A stretch of DNA of 64,000 nt from Strobilurus pachycystidiatus. Its lineage: Eukaryota > Basidiomycota > Agaricomycetes > Agaricales > Physalacriaceae. Positions 53,437 through 64,000 of the stretch are shown in pieces. The position numbers and the translations under genes are program-made. The notes beneath the pieces were generated by a model. The model saw nothing but the letters and a program-made list of their open reading frames with translations, was not told the origin of the DNA and made no database searches. The DNA is taken from NCBI GenBank assembly GCA_019915135.1, contig JAHLMK010000005.1, positions 1,054,001-1,118,000 on the forward strand. Reading direction: 5' to 3'. The first letter of the stretch is position 1, and each line of letters opens with the position of its first letter.

Positions 53437-54437
53437 ATGACTGACACCACCGCCGCCACCGCCAACGCTATTGCCAGCGCCCACGCCGCCCACGCCGCCA
53501 ACGCTGCCAACGCCGTCAACGCCAACGCTGCCAACGCCGTCAACGCCAACGCTGCTACCGCCAGCATTGTTAACCCCTCGCACAAGGTGTTCACGGACGA
53601 GGTTTACGGTTTGTTCTTTCTTTTGGTTCATCCACCCGCCTCTGATTGCTCCATGTAGTCTTTCCAGCCTCCGCCACCGCTGCCATGCCAGTGGGCAAAA
53701 GGATCTCGGACAAAGTCCACGGTACGTCTATCATTTAGTTCACCGCACCCTCTGACTGACTGCTTTGGGTAGTCTTGGCTCAAAAGCTCCACAGCCTCGA
53801 CCTCGACGCGACTCAGTGCCGCCTGCTGTGGCATATCGCTCGCGTTGTCCACCTCACGCAGGTCCGGGGACCGCCTGGATCCGCCTTGGCCTCTGGATGG
53901 CCGCGCCCCGCCACTGCTTCCGATGTTGGAGCCAGCGACGACGACGACGAAGACAACGACAACGTTGTCCCTGGCACCTCGTACGTTGTTGCGATGCCCA
54001 TTCCCGGTCCTGTGGCGACCACCGCCGCTGCTCCGACTCCCGCTGCGGCTCCCGCTCCCGCTCCCACCCAGGCTGCTGCTCCTGCTCCTGCTCCGGCTGT
54101 CGCCGTTGCTCCTGCTCCGACTGCCGCTGTGGCCCCAGCCCCCGTTGTGAACGTCACGACGGTCCCCGTGGGGTATCAGTACGGGTGTCCCCTGGCAAAC
54201 GCTCTGCCGCCCTACTATGTTATCACGAAGGGCCTCAAGATCGGCGTCGTCGCTGGATGGTGAGTCTCCCTTTCAGTTCTTTCCGCTGAGATACTGACAT
54301 TGCCTCCTAGGGCCGCGACGAGCCCCTATGTCACCGGCGTCAGCGGCGCTGCTTATCATTGCGTTGGCTCCTTCCAAGCTGGGATCTCCGTTGTTGAGGC
54401 TGCCATCCAGGCCCAGACCGCCGGTATCATCACCTGA
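53437..54437 (+). CDS. Protein with RNase H1 N-terminal (viroplasmin-like) domain (282 aa)
   Basis: Four exons are 53437-53608, 53659-53721, 53773-54259 and 54311-54437, all GT-AG, with a clean frame. The N-terminus is an Ala/Asn repeat (AHAANAANAVNANAANAVNA). The middle is acidic then a long Ala/Pro repeat (APAPAPTQAAAPAPAPAVAV). The C-terminus reads PPYYVITKGLKIGVVAGW and SPYVTGVSGAAYHCVGSFQA, matching the small RNase H1 N-terminal domain that binds RNA-DNA hybrids and double-stranded RNA (YVV..G...G.Y..W......V.G.SGA....F). No RNase H catalytic domain is attached. Its cellular role is unknown; nucleic-acid binding is the fair inference. Confidence 0.75.
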
Positions 54438-55157
54438 TCGTATGTGTTTTTTTGAATGTTGATTAAATCCATCTCTAATCTAATTGGCGGTCTAGGTCCA
54501 GCCGTTCCGGCGTTGCGGAAATTACTTGGATTGCACCTCGCGCCTTGTATTATTTATGACCACCAAATCTAGTGTACGATATTTACAGCCGATGTAGTGC
54601 TTGCGTGAATAACGATCTGTGGTCTTGTTTACTATAACCCAAGTTTTCGGATGTCTTAAGTTAGAGAAAAAGCTCAGTAGCTCACTTTGCTATGCCCTGT
54701 CCATTCAATAAGAGGAGTTACGACGTTTGATATGCAAATTGTCGGATCTTTGTCATGCCAAGAATAAATCATACGCAGGAATTGAGGTGTCAAAGGCGTG
54801 CGACGTCACCTAGGGACAATGCAGAACACAGGCTCAAAGGCAGGAAACCACAGACTAGTACCACTATACCTCAGTGACCCGGTTCACAGTTCCCAATACA
54901 ACGATGATATGTTTGCTGTTAGACGTTGGCGAGTATATGGGAGCATGTTCTTGTTCACTGCCAAAATGTGCTCATTTTCAGATGAGGACATAAGTGCGAG
55001 CAAGCATTGTTGCGACCTCTCTTCCCACTATCCCACGGCCATAGGTGCCCTCATGGTGGAATTATAGCACCCCCATCGTACCAAAACTGACATTATGGAA
55101 GTTGCCGAGGCAATCATTCTTGAGCAGAGCCCCTGGTTTGACTCAACTCTTAATATT
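54438..55157. other. Intergenic, no gene seen
   Basis: AT-moderate sequence with only short ORFs lacking recognisable domains. It separates the RNase H1-domain gene from the B-prime pseudogene. Confidence 0.4.
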
Positions 55158-55814
55158 ATGCCACGTTCACAGTCTCAGCAGCAACACGCACAAGCCGCTG
55201 CCAGCGCCAGCTGGACGCAAAGGTATGCATCAAACACAGGCTTTCACAACCCATTGAACTCCCCCTCAGTCATCGGGAAATGCTCAACCGCCGACGTCGC
55301 GACCGACGACGATATCAAAAACAGAGGGCCGAGGACGACCGGTTCAAGGAGAATCTCGATGTGTGAGCCGCCTCCCTCAGTGTATGCTTGTATTCTAATT
55401 GTCCCCAGTATGAATGATCCTGCCGTCGTGGAGGAACGCAACCGCGAACATTTGTCAGCGCGCGTCCACCAAGCCCACCTAAACATGCAACGCCTCTTGA
55501 AGGGCAGGACTCCCGCTGAACACGCCGAATTTTGAGCCAAGAGGAGCATGGGATCCAAGGAGCCGCGCAAGATAGTCTCAGTCGAGTGTGCTGGCTTGGC
55601 CGTGCTCAACGAGGAGGCGGGCGAGCACGTCGACAGGTTAGAGGACCGCCATCCAGGTTCTGAAGAGTATACTGTCTGCGTACATCTCTATGAGCAGATT
55701 CACGAGGCGTACTTGATGTTGGGCAGTATCTTGTACGCTCTCGACATCGGCCGCGAGCGACTGCAGCAGGACTACTCCTCTGCTCGCTTGTACCATCAAA
55801 CGGCAACCGAATAA
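55158..55814 (+). pseudogene. Gene B-prime, basic-helix protein with in-frame TGA
   Basis: Exons are 55158-55222 (MPRSQSQQQHAQAAASASWT), 55270-55362 (HREMLNRRRRDRRRYQKQRA) and 55409 onward (VMNDPAVVEERNREHLSARV), all with GT-AG introns. The layout of a short Gln/Ala first exon, an Arg/Tyr-rich basic helix and a helical tail parallels gene B at 16926. The frame reaches TGA at 55533-55535 after AEHAEF and stays open beyond it to 55814 (SMGSKEPRKIVSVECAGLAV ... SARLYHQTATE). The last part looks like the C-terminal domain of gene B (...RRGLLYQKDQFAA). A single nonsense change, an unrecognised intron or two separate genes would all fit. Confidence 0.5.
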
Positions 55815-56002
55815 AACCTTCCTTTCCTCGACATATCTTCTCTCTTTCTCGTCTTGTTGTTGAGTCGCCGGAGGGTTCTTCTTGCGTGCCCGAAGGGGAT
55901 TGGGCCCAACTCCGCGGTGTCTCTGTCTCGGTGAGTGACAGCCTTATAAATCAACCCTCCTTCGCATTGTTTCTCTACCCTCCTACTCCCCACCTTGACA
56001 CT

Positions 56003-56827
56003 ATGGCCCCAAACATTTGCCCCATCGTCGTACGTGCGGGCGCTCACTTGTTCACATATGTTTCTAACACCCCTACAGAAGATTATCCTTCCCGCACCAT
56101 TCAACGGAGCGGACCTCGCGCCCTTCCTCCAAAACCGAGCCACTCGTGACGGTTTTTTCATCTTGTCCATCGACATTCGCGTCCGCAACAAACTTCTCCC
56201 CTTGAACGCTAAACAGGCCCTCGTCCAGCGTCTTGCCCTTTTCTGGTGCGACGCCCTGTACGGTGACAGCCTGCAGAACAAAGAGTCGACTCGACTCGCC
56301 TGGGCTCGCGATAGCAAGGTAGGCTTGTGGCGGCGGCGGTCTTGCTGATCAACATGTCGGTCGCAGATTCTTTTCAACTACATGCGCTGGAAGGCGTGGG
56401 GGGAATTTCCCTCACGCGACAAGATCAAGGCCGAGGTGGATCTCTGGGTGGACACCCACGTCGACTGGACCTCCGGCGAGGTGGCGCATGATCAGGATGG
56501 TCCGACTCTCGACCAACTCGCCGGTGGATCCGCCAATGGTCCTGGTGGGTTCAGTCGCGACGCAGTTTCTGTCAACGGCGCGAACGGATCAGTTGAGCCG
56601 ACTACTCCGCGTGCTGGTCCTCGTGTGGTGTCCCTCGTCTCGCCTACGAGGACTGAACTCAGGTATGTCGCTAGCCAGTCATCGCCTTATCCTGTCAGTG
56701 TCTGATGTTCGACATTAGTGTCGAGAGTGCGAACGACACGCACGAGGTAGCCGCAACCCTTGTAGAAGGGTCTTGCCGCGTCGTCTGGTTTGTTCCTCCC
56801 GACGCTCTCTTGTTTGCCCATCTTTAA
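56003..56827 (+). CDS. Unknown accessory protein (223 aa)
   Basis: Four exons are 56003-56029, 56079-56318, 56367-56662 and 56719-56827, all GT-AG and in frame. The protein starts MAPNICPIV, then KIILPAPFNGADLAPFLQNR, VRNKLLPLNAKQALVQRLAL, YMRWKAWGEFPSRDKIKAEV and a Pro/Ser tail, ending WFVPPDALLFAHL. No known family is recognised. The gene layout (a nine-codon first exon, short introns) resembles cargo gene C, but I do not see sequence similarity. It is the last gene of the accessory cluster before the repeat region. Confidence 0.6.
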
Positions 56828-57046
56828 ATCGACCGTAGGGCGGCGAACAGTGACACTGATCTGCCCGACCTCGCTCCGTCTGACGACGGGTATTGCTCGG
56901 ACTGCTGTGTCGAAGATTGCGAGTGCCTCTATGCCTCTCGGCATCTTCCGGTGTGGCGCTGGTTCGCGTAGTCGTGGCATCAGGACACCAAAGTGTGATC
57001 CAAGTGGAGGGCCTTGGGTTACGGTGAGGCCACATCATAACAGATT

Positions 57047-57980
57047 TTAGGCTTGTGATCCTTTGGCCCGGTCCTGGACCAGTTTGGGACCGCAGACCGG
57101 ACTGACTAGAACCGGTTTTTGCGGTCCTAACCAGTCCAGTCCTAGGTTCAGCCAGATTTAGAAATTTTCTGAACTGGTCCAGTCTAGAGATCCCCACGAG
57201 TTATTCAATGATCTGAACCTTGATCCTCAAAGAGGATATCCTCTCCAAAATTAAATAAACCTTGATCCTTTTAGGGTTTTAAAGTCCAGTCTGAGTGGAC
57301 TGGTAGGACTGATGAACTGGACTGGACCGAGCTCCAGTTCTGACCAGTCCAAAATGGACCGGTCCGACCAGTTAGACCGGTTTCGGTCCTCGGTCCAACC
57401 AGATTGTGAAATTTTAGTGAACCGGTAAAGACTGGTTCAAACTGGTCCTGGACCGGTCTAAATGAGACCGGTCCGAACCGGTTATGGACCGGTTTGAACC
57501 GACTCCCGGCTTACCCAGATAAAATGACCCCCAGAGGAATTGATCCCGGGAGCTTTCAACGATCCTTAAGTTTGGATCATTGAGCAGTTTGAATCAAGGA
57601 TCATTGAATGATCCTTCTATGTTTGGGTGATAGATGTCTGATGTTTGATAGAATATGCATGCATAATCATCAATATGTACCATTGAAAGCTGTTTAAGTA
57701 CTGTGGAAGCTTTTCTGTACTTGTATTTGCATAAAGTTAATGATTCAACAATGATCCTTCAATGATTTTTACCTTCAGTGAATGAACCTTGATCCTTACA
57801 ATGATCCTTAGGTTCGGATCATTGACATGTTAATGATTTGAACTTCGGATCAAAGTCAAGGTTCGGATCAAGGATATCCTCTACTTCTAATGACTCGTGA
57901 AGATACCTAGTCCAGTCCCCAGTCCATGACCTCAGAGGTCAAAAGACCGGACCGGACCAGACTTTCAAACCTTACGGGCC
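57047..57980. repeat. GACCGG-rich inverted-repeat element
   Basis: The outer parts carry dense GACCGG, CCGGTCC and CCAGTCC motifs in both orientations. The inner parts hold CACGAGTTATT/CACGAGTCATT and GAACCTTGATCC blocks in inverted order, with an AT-rich centre. The two halves are imperfect inverted copies, as in a non-autonomous DNA transposon. The ends (AGGCTTG.../...CAAACCT) are only approximate, and I could not find a convincing target duplication. No coding sequence. Confidence 0.55.
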
Positions 57981-57989
57981 GTGGCATCA

Positions 57990-58844
57990 TGTCAGGACCC
58001 CCGTCAATAGCATTACAACTCCAATTCGGCAGAGGCTCTTTTTGGCTTGGGTGAATTTCCAAAATTTGGCCGTTTTTGGACCTTTGGATCAGAGTTCAAA
58101 GGCTGTTGGAACCGTGTGCCACAAATTTGAAATTTTTGCGCCTGCGGCAGCCCAACTTTTCTAATAAGGGAGTTTTGGCCCTTGCGCCACACTGACATCT
58201 CAAGTTCAGTGTGTTTTTGGCCCATCAGCACTATAGATGGGTCCACATGACTGGCCGTATTTGGCTCCATGGATTGGAGTCAATTCTCAAAATTGGTCAA
58301 AATTGGCTCTTTTGGATCAAAGTTCGAACCCTATTATCAGGGGGCCTCATCAGTTGGCATAGCTGGAATCACTAGCCGTGACCAGAAACCGGCTACACTA
58401 CGGACAGGTAATTCTTGCCATACGTAAAAGTACTTGTAAAATATCATGAAAAATATAGTATTTTCCACGACAGTTTACAGCTGCCGAAGTGCCACTTTTT
58501 TGGCTGGAAAAGACCATGACAAAGGAATTCTTTTATCATGGTAAAATATACCCTTTTTCACTGCCAAAGGTCAGCTGGCGCTCATTGCCCAATGAGCGGG
58601 TTGGCTGTGAAAAATGCTGGCTTTTACGGTCATAAGAGGTTACCTTTGTCAAGGGGTTTGCCGGCAACGTTTTACAGGTAATTTCTCTGAGGGAATGAAA
58701 TTAATTACTGGTCTGCAGTGCTAGTAGCTTGCTCGATACTGGCATTGTTAAACTCAAGATTTACAACCACTCCTGCTCAGGCTTCTCAATACTCAACAAG
58801 TCACAATGCAAATAACAATGATAGATAACAGTCTGGTAAAACAA
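57990..58844. other. Repeat-like non-coding spacer
   Basis: It contains two direct copies of TTGGATCARAGTTC (about 58084 and 58313) and runs of AAATTTGG/AAATTGG. An AT-rich stretch with small palindromes runs from 58430 to 58680. No gene is supportable. Confidence 0.35.
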
Positions 58845-60339
58845 CTACTTTCTAGCTGCCCTCTTCTTGACCTCGTCCTCCTTGCATGCATGAAGCATCA
58901 ATTTGTTTGGATGCCCAGGCGTCATGCCAGAGTGTCCCTTCGACCAGTCATAAGACACCGCGTATGCGAATATATTGCCATCGTGATTGAAGTCTGTGCA
59001 AGCAATAGGGCCGGGAGCAGCTTCGAATGCTACAGAGAAGTAATGAATCAGCCATGCATAGGACAGAGAATAGAGGGAATGGCGCGTACACTTTAGCCGT
59101 GTGCGCGCGTCTTTGTCCCAGAAGTGAATGGTGCCGTCCGAGCCTGTTCAGAGACGTCAAAAAAAGGTGCGCGCAATATCGAGACACAACGCGCGTACCG
59201 CATGTCGAGAACGTGCCGTGGACTGGGTGGAACGATATATCGTTCACGGCGTAGACCATTCCTTGGTCTTTAGAGTTTGGCACGACGTCTTTTCGATGAC
59301 ATTTGAACGAAAAGTTGTTCCTAGAGGCTAACGTGAGACAGAGCACAATTCGTGATAAGTACACTTACGTGCTATCCTTGTCTTCGACGTATCTGCGACA
59401 GCTCTCAGAAAACAGTGTGACGTACGCGGAATGTACTCACTGGATGGCGACTCGCCCTTCGATGCTGCCGATGGCGAAACCTTGGCTATTCGACGCGGTA
59501 AAGCAGGATACTACACGGGTTTGCCATTTCAGTGGAGATTGAATGGTCTTCAAGCAAGTGAGCATGAAAAGACTGTGGATTGTAGTAGCAAGCCGACCTT
59601 GTACGCGGTGGAAGGATTGGTGAGATTGAATATTTGAATGTGGCGTTCAGCGGTGCCGACGACCATGAGCGGGTACTGGACATCAAAGGTATAGCAGCGC
59701 TCTGGCAGCGTAACCTGTGCGATGGCTTGCGGTTGGCGAAGATCCCAGTACTGTGAAAGGTGTGAGGAACGCAAGGCTAAAAGAAAGACGCCCTGCACGC
59801 ACTTTGATCGTCTTATCCCAGCTTCCCGTGGCGAGTATTCCCATTCCGGGGGTTTCGACCCATTTTACGGTCTTGATGGGCGCGTCGTGTTGTGCGACTT
59901 GTGAAGTCTGGCCCGTCGTCACATCGAACATCCGCCCGGCGTTGTCTGCGCCACCAGACATTATCTTGTTCCCCTCCTAAAACATGAAAGAAATGAGCAT
60001 CCATAGTCAGCGGTTATCGTATGTTCGCCCCACCTTATTCCAGCAGACAGACATCACGGGCCCCTGGTGCTGGAACATGGCCTTGCCTTGTGTTTGCCCA
60101 CCCGCGCCAACTTCGTATATCCTGACCTGCGATTGGTTCAACGACGCGCCAATACCGATGCAGAGTGGTCTTACGCTGTTGTCCCAGCTCCCCACAGCGA
60201 GATAATTGGCCTGGCCGGAAAATGCAATGGACGAAATGGAGTCCGGTGGCGGGTCGGCGACCTCGATATCCTTCTCGCCAGCGTTGGTGCTGTTGGCGTT
60301 TCCTACGGCTGACGTCGCTCCAGACCCAAAGAACGACAT
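58845..60339 (-). CDS. RAE1: mRNA export factor RAE1/Gle2 (WD40)
   Basis: ATG at 60339 begins MSFFGSGATSAVGNANSTNA. Seven or more short exons read DSISSIAFSGQANYLAVGSW, VRIYEVGAGGQTQGKAMFQH, KIMSGGADNAGRMFDVTTGQ, TVKWVETPGMGILATGSWDK, YWDLRQPQAIAQVTLPERCY, WQTRVVSCF, GFAIGSIEGRVAIQ, NNFSFKCHRKDVV, VYAVNDISFHPVHGTFSTCG and FNHDGNIFAYAVSYDWSKGH, ending CKEDEVKKRAARK. These are signature stretches of RAE1/Gle2, a seven-bladed WD40 protein that docks at the nuclear pore with a Nup98-type partner and supports mRNA export. The length is normal. It lies 231 bp downstream of ATG4 on the same strand and appears intact. Confidence 0.95.
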
Positions 60340-60570
60340 GGTGGCGTGTGAGACGATGGACGGCGTGAAAGTTGTGGTCAAGCCTGTGTGACGAGAGTGA
60401 CTGTTGTAACCAGCCTCGTGACCCTCGCTCGCTTCCGCTCGAAAAATAATTATACATGGTGTTTATACGCATACAGGTTTTCCAGATACCAGACATACCA
60501 AGCATGTATATACATATGTAATTGATATAAGCAAAGAAACCTACATACATACAATGAAGCGTCAGTCATG

Positions 60571-63559
60571 CTAATCCCCCGCCATCAAGACACCTCGGAC
60601 TCCACCACTCGTTGTCCGTCCTCCGTCTTTGCCTCTCCTTACAGGCAGCTTGATACTCTGCCGTCGCTGTCGTTCCCCGATGAAATTCTGCTCCCCCGCA
60701 CTGGAACTCGTGCTTGAATAATCAACATCCGCGCTGGGTCCATCACCAGGGAACTTGACCATCGGCACGGGCACAGCCCGCTCTTTCTTCTTTTTCTTTT
60801 TCTTGGGAATGGGTGGTATAGGAATCGAGGCCGAAGATTGCGAGGAAGACGGTGTGTGCACAGGTGATGTCGGTGGATCGTAAAGTGGGAGCGGCGAGCG
60901 GCGATCCTGATGAGAATGTGTCGGTTGAGGCTCAGGCGGAGTGACCGGCGAGCGTTCAATTTCGTCCCATTCTTCGTCGTCGTCCTCCATGTCATCAAGC
61001 GCCTCCACGACAACCCCCGCCTTGGGAATATCAGGTATAACGAAGCGCCCACCAGGCAGGGGGGTAATAGGGTCGACAGGATCCTCCTCGGTATCATGCG
61101 CGCTCCCATCCTGCGTACTCGTGCTCGTCCTGGTGCTCGTGCTCTCCCTCCGTGCATCTTCCTCGTGCATACCTTGAAGGATTGATTTGCCGTTCTGAAC
61201 GTCGACCTCCTCCCCATCCTCCTCCTCTTCGTCGCTCTCAGTATCGTCGGCAATGCTTTCCATTCCCATGCCTTCATCGTCCTCCTCATCCCAGCCAGCT
61301 CCGCCCCGTTCCCAACGAGGTGGCTCATCCACGATTCCAAATACTGTTCTGGGCAAAGCAGCGACCCGTTTCCTAAGATCGCGCCATTCCGCCTCGTCCT
61401 TGACCAAGAAGCCAATGAGCATGCTCGGATCCAAGCCAGACAAGGGCATCTTGCGAACACGCTCGCAGTGGAAGGTCCGTAACTCGGAAGGCTGGTAAGC
61501 AGTGATATAGTGTGTTTGCAGGGGAGAAAGTCTCGAAGAATTGGAGTAATCAGGAGAAGAAGGTGAACGTGGAGAAGCAGACGGCGAAAGATCAGCCAGT
61601 GACAGTTCTTCCCCGTCTCGGTCATTATCCGACGGCAAATGAAGGGGTATTGTCGGTCGAGCATGATGCGGATCAAGATAAAAAAGGTTATCGGCCTGGC
61701 TGCCAACGAAGTAGTACGAGCTGGATGGTCGTCCGCCTGCAATACCGACACTTTGCGGGAATGTGTACAATTGCTGATGGCAAGTCAGCCAAATAGCATC
61801 GAGAGGTATTCCAAATTCTTACCTTGATGGTATCATAATAAATAGGATTTACACCGTCCAATCCCAGGCGAATTCCGATGAGACAAAGGACAGGGCGCGA
61901 ACCCCACTCCTGACCACGGCCGCCACTTCGATGCCTCACTTCACTCTCAATCAGCCCACCGTCACCGGCCACACACACACCCATGGCGCATCCGGACCCG
62001 TCACCCTTCTCGAACATGTTGACGCATCGCTCAATAGCCCGCGCCGCCACACTGGGTCCGAACCACTGACCCACATCCGTGCCGAGCTCCTTGCCTGCCA
62101 ATGCAAGACGGTGCACACTGAAGGGAGCATATGGAGATGGTGTGTCCAGGAACCAAGTGAGAATCTGAACATAGGTCGCGTACTCAGCCGTGGCCGTGGG
62201 TATCTGCGGTCGACGCCAGTCTACACAAGAATAACACTGTTAGACCGACCGAGTCTCGCAACCGCTACAACACTCACCTCTTCCCAAGTGAACATTGACC
62301 AGAGCATTGGCCAATAGACTCTGGCCCGTACGCAGCATGCAGCCCCATCCCGAGTCACTGGTCCATCCACGACCTTCCCGACCCCAACTGCCCCACTTTT
62401 TCAGTGTCGAAGTCGGAGAATTGGAATTCGTCTCGGAAGCAGACTCCCATCCGCCGCTTCCCTTGCTAGTGTGCGAGAATCTGCTGCTCGCGGTCGTACT
62501 GGCATGACTGATGACACTGCCACTTGCGCTTCCACCGCTGCGACTGTCCATATGTGGCGACAGCTGAGCTGGACTGCCAAGGTCTGGTAGGGTGCTCGGA
62601 GCAGCCAGATCGCTCAGAGGGCCATCGCGAATGGGTATGAACTGACTTCGATACGTCAGCCACACTCTAGAGACGAAATCCTCGTAGAACTCCTTCGGCC
62701 AATGTGCGCCAGGGTCCTTCTCCTTGTCCTTCTTACCACCGGCTTTCTCTCTGGTGTGTAACGAATCGAGCGACGAGGTCGAGCTGCGGAAATCCTTATC
62801 CCCACTGGCCCTCCTGCCGTGGCCGGCATATGAGCTTGGGGGAGGCGTGGAGGCAGCAGCTGCCGCCTCGTCCCACCCGCTGTGCTCCACTCCAAGAAGC
62901 CATATAGGATCCACACAGCGGTCAGGTGCACTATCGCTATCCAGCAAATATCTGACGGCCTTGTCGAGATGGCCCTTGCCAGTCTTGGCGGCTGTGAGGA
63001 GCGCATTGCGGCCAATCCTACCGCCTTGACTGTTCGTAGAGGTACTATTTGAGATGGAAGACGTCGATTTGCGAGGCGAAGATGCCAAGAGGGTCGGAAG
63101 AGATAAATCAGTAGTCGAGCCAGAGAATGTATGTGCGAACCAGCCGCTGAGACGCGAGGGAATGCTGCCGCCGCCGCCGCCGGCGACGTTGAGATGTGTG
63201 GGTGACGATGCGCCGGAACTGTGCGCAGAGTGGGAATCCGAAAGCGGTCTGCCCTGTGCGCGGGGTATGTTCACAGCAGGCGTTGGGGGCGGCGGCGGGG
63301 AAATCGATAGTGGTGGGGTCGGCAGGTCTGGCTCCGGGTATGTTTCTTGGTGTTGCGCATGCTGGTGGTGTTGCTTGTGGCCGCCCATCGCGAGAAACTT
63401 GGCGCTTTTCCTGCCGGAGTGCTTGGGCATGGGCTCGGCGTCGGACGAGGGCGGGGCCGGCGACGGGGAGTTGACGCTCTTGGACCGGTCGCGCTGGAGA
63501 AACTTGGGCAGCTTGTTGGGGGAGGACGTGGATGGCGCTGGGTGGTATTGGGACGGCAT
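60571..63559 (-). CDS. ATG4: Autophagy cysteine protease ATG4 (about 960 aa)
   Basis: Three exons are 63559-62278, 62220-61823 and 61773-60571, with GT-AG introns and frames that join. The catalytic cysteine lies in [20 protein letters not shown], and the Asp/His pair in [21 protein letters not shown] (peptidase C54 motifs). ATG4 trims the ubiquitin-like protein Atg8 to expose its terminal glycine and removes it from lipid. The protein is about twice the usual ATG4 length. It has a 300-residue Ser/Pro-rich N-terminus and a roughly 300-residue acidic, low-complexity C-terminus ([16 protein letters not shown], then [14 protein letters not shown]). Such disordered extensions are probably regulatory. 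The gene is intact. Confidence 0.95.
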
Positions 63560-63942
63560 TGGCAGATGATGATGGTAGATGGTACAGTTGGTATGGGGTA
63601 TATATGGTCGTCACTGGGCCGAGTCAGTGCTGGTCGCGGGGCGCAGGGCCGACACAGAGACGCACCAGAGGGAAATGGATAAAAATGCAAATGGAGTGCA
63701 AATTATGCGGGAAATGCGAAAGTGGATGGAATCGAGACGCAGCGGGCACTCGCCGGGAGAGTCCGGGGGGCGGGCCTGCTGCTGCTGGCGAATCGCTGCT
63801 GATCTCTGGCAGCGAGCGTGGTTCGTGTTGGGCTCGGTCGTTGGTGGTAAACGCTAAGCGGCCCTGATTCGTAACAAGAACAAATCAATACTTGTGTCAC
63901 AAAATAATCATATTATTTATTCTTCATTTCTGCTTCGCAGCC

Positions 63943-64000
63943 ATGTTGGCCCTCGCTGGCCCGTCGCTGCCGTCGTCGGCGTACCGCCCTCTCATTCGAC
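63943..64000 (+). CDS. Possible start of a plus-strand gene (cut by edge)
   Basis: From ATG 63943 the frame reads MLALAGPSLPSSAYRPLIR to the window end, with CC immediately before the ATG and AT-rich sequence upstream. It could also be a first exon or chance. From 63560 to 63942 is the divergent promoter region shared with ATG4; no other gene is seen. Confidence 0.3.
   Translation, partial: MLALAGPSLPSSAYRPLIR

Noticed and set aside
53395..54157. Minus-strand Gly/Ala/Val-rich ORFs at 53.4-54.2 kb
   Set aside because: Shadow of the Ala/Pro and Ala/Asn repeats of the RNase H1-domain gene.
60639..61751. 370-codon minus-strand ORF overlapping ATG4 exon 3
   Set aside because: It is the shifted frame of the ATG4 tail, Arg-rich without motifs.

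Overview
The window looks like a basidiomycete, probably an agaricomycete mushroom. The reasons are genes split by many 45-70 bp introns, a KDZ transposase (a superfamily expanded in these fungi), Ty3/Gypsy elements, and an ATG4-RAE1 gene pair. About 90 percent of the window is layered mobile DNA and accessory genes. Only the last 5 kb (58.8-63.6 kb) is ordinary housekeeping sequence.

Left flank (1-8.8 kb): decayed retroelements. It holds a Gypsy pol scrap (895-1281), a solo LTR (1439-3378, 4-bp target duplication ACGC) carrying a CACTA-like MITE, a hAT-like MITE (3583-4122, 8-bp duplication), a decayed reverse transcriptase (4580-5508), and a second Gypsy element (5512 onward). The second Gypsy stops inside its RT at 8776 and resumes in its RT/RNase H at 30085.

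Middle (8777-30084): a 21.3-kb insertion splits that second Gypsy. Its ends are similar in inverted orientation over about 80 bp and are flanked by a near-identical 9-bp sequence. It contains a complete nine-exon KDZ transposase (21285-24913), five other spliced genes (13056-21097), palindromic terminal-type repeats with adjacent hairpins at 12.0, 25.2 and 29.5 kb, and two MITEs. It also contains a complete 3.7-kb DNA transposon (25356-29091) with a 15-bp TIR and a 7-bp duplication. A 929-bp non-autonomous relative of that transposon sits in the Gypsy RNase H at 30587-31515. I read the whole as a candidate cargo-carrying KDZ element; this is inference.

Right-middle (32.3-56.8 kb): a second cluster of accessory genes. 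One of them (A-prime) is a paralogue of the first cargo gene at 13 kb. It is cut in an exon by a young 16.4-kb Ty3/Gypsy retrotransposon (35736-52122). The LTRs differ by one base and one 15-bp indel by eye, and removing the element with one copy of its 4-bp duplication restores the reading frame. The element has gag, pro and pol ORFs joined by two canonical -1 frameshift heptamers (GGGTTTC and GGGTTTT). Behind pol it carries three extra genes: one sense GC-rich ORF with a Zn2Cys6-like cysteine pattern, and two antisense genes that contain introns. Flanking accessory genes include a protein with an RNase H1 N-terminal (viroplasmin-like) domain and a B-prime paralogue with an in-frame TGA.

Right end (56.8-64 kb): a GACCGG-rich inverted-repeat element, then RAE1 (mRNA export WD40 protein, minus strand), ATG4 (autophagy protease, minus strand) and possibly the start of a plus-strand gene. 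All identifications are by eye from motifs and frames; no database search was run.
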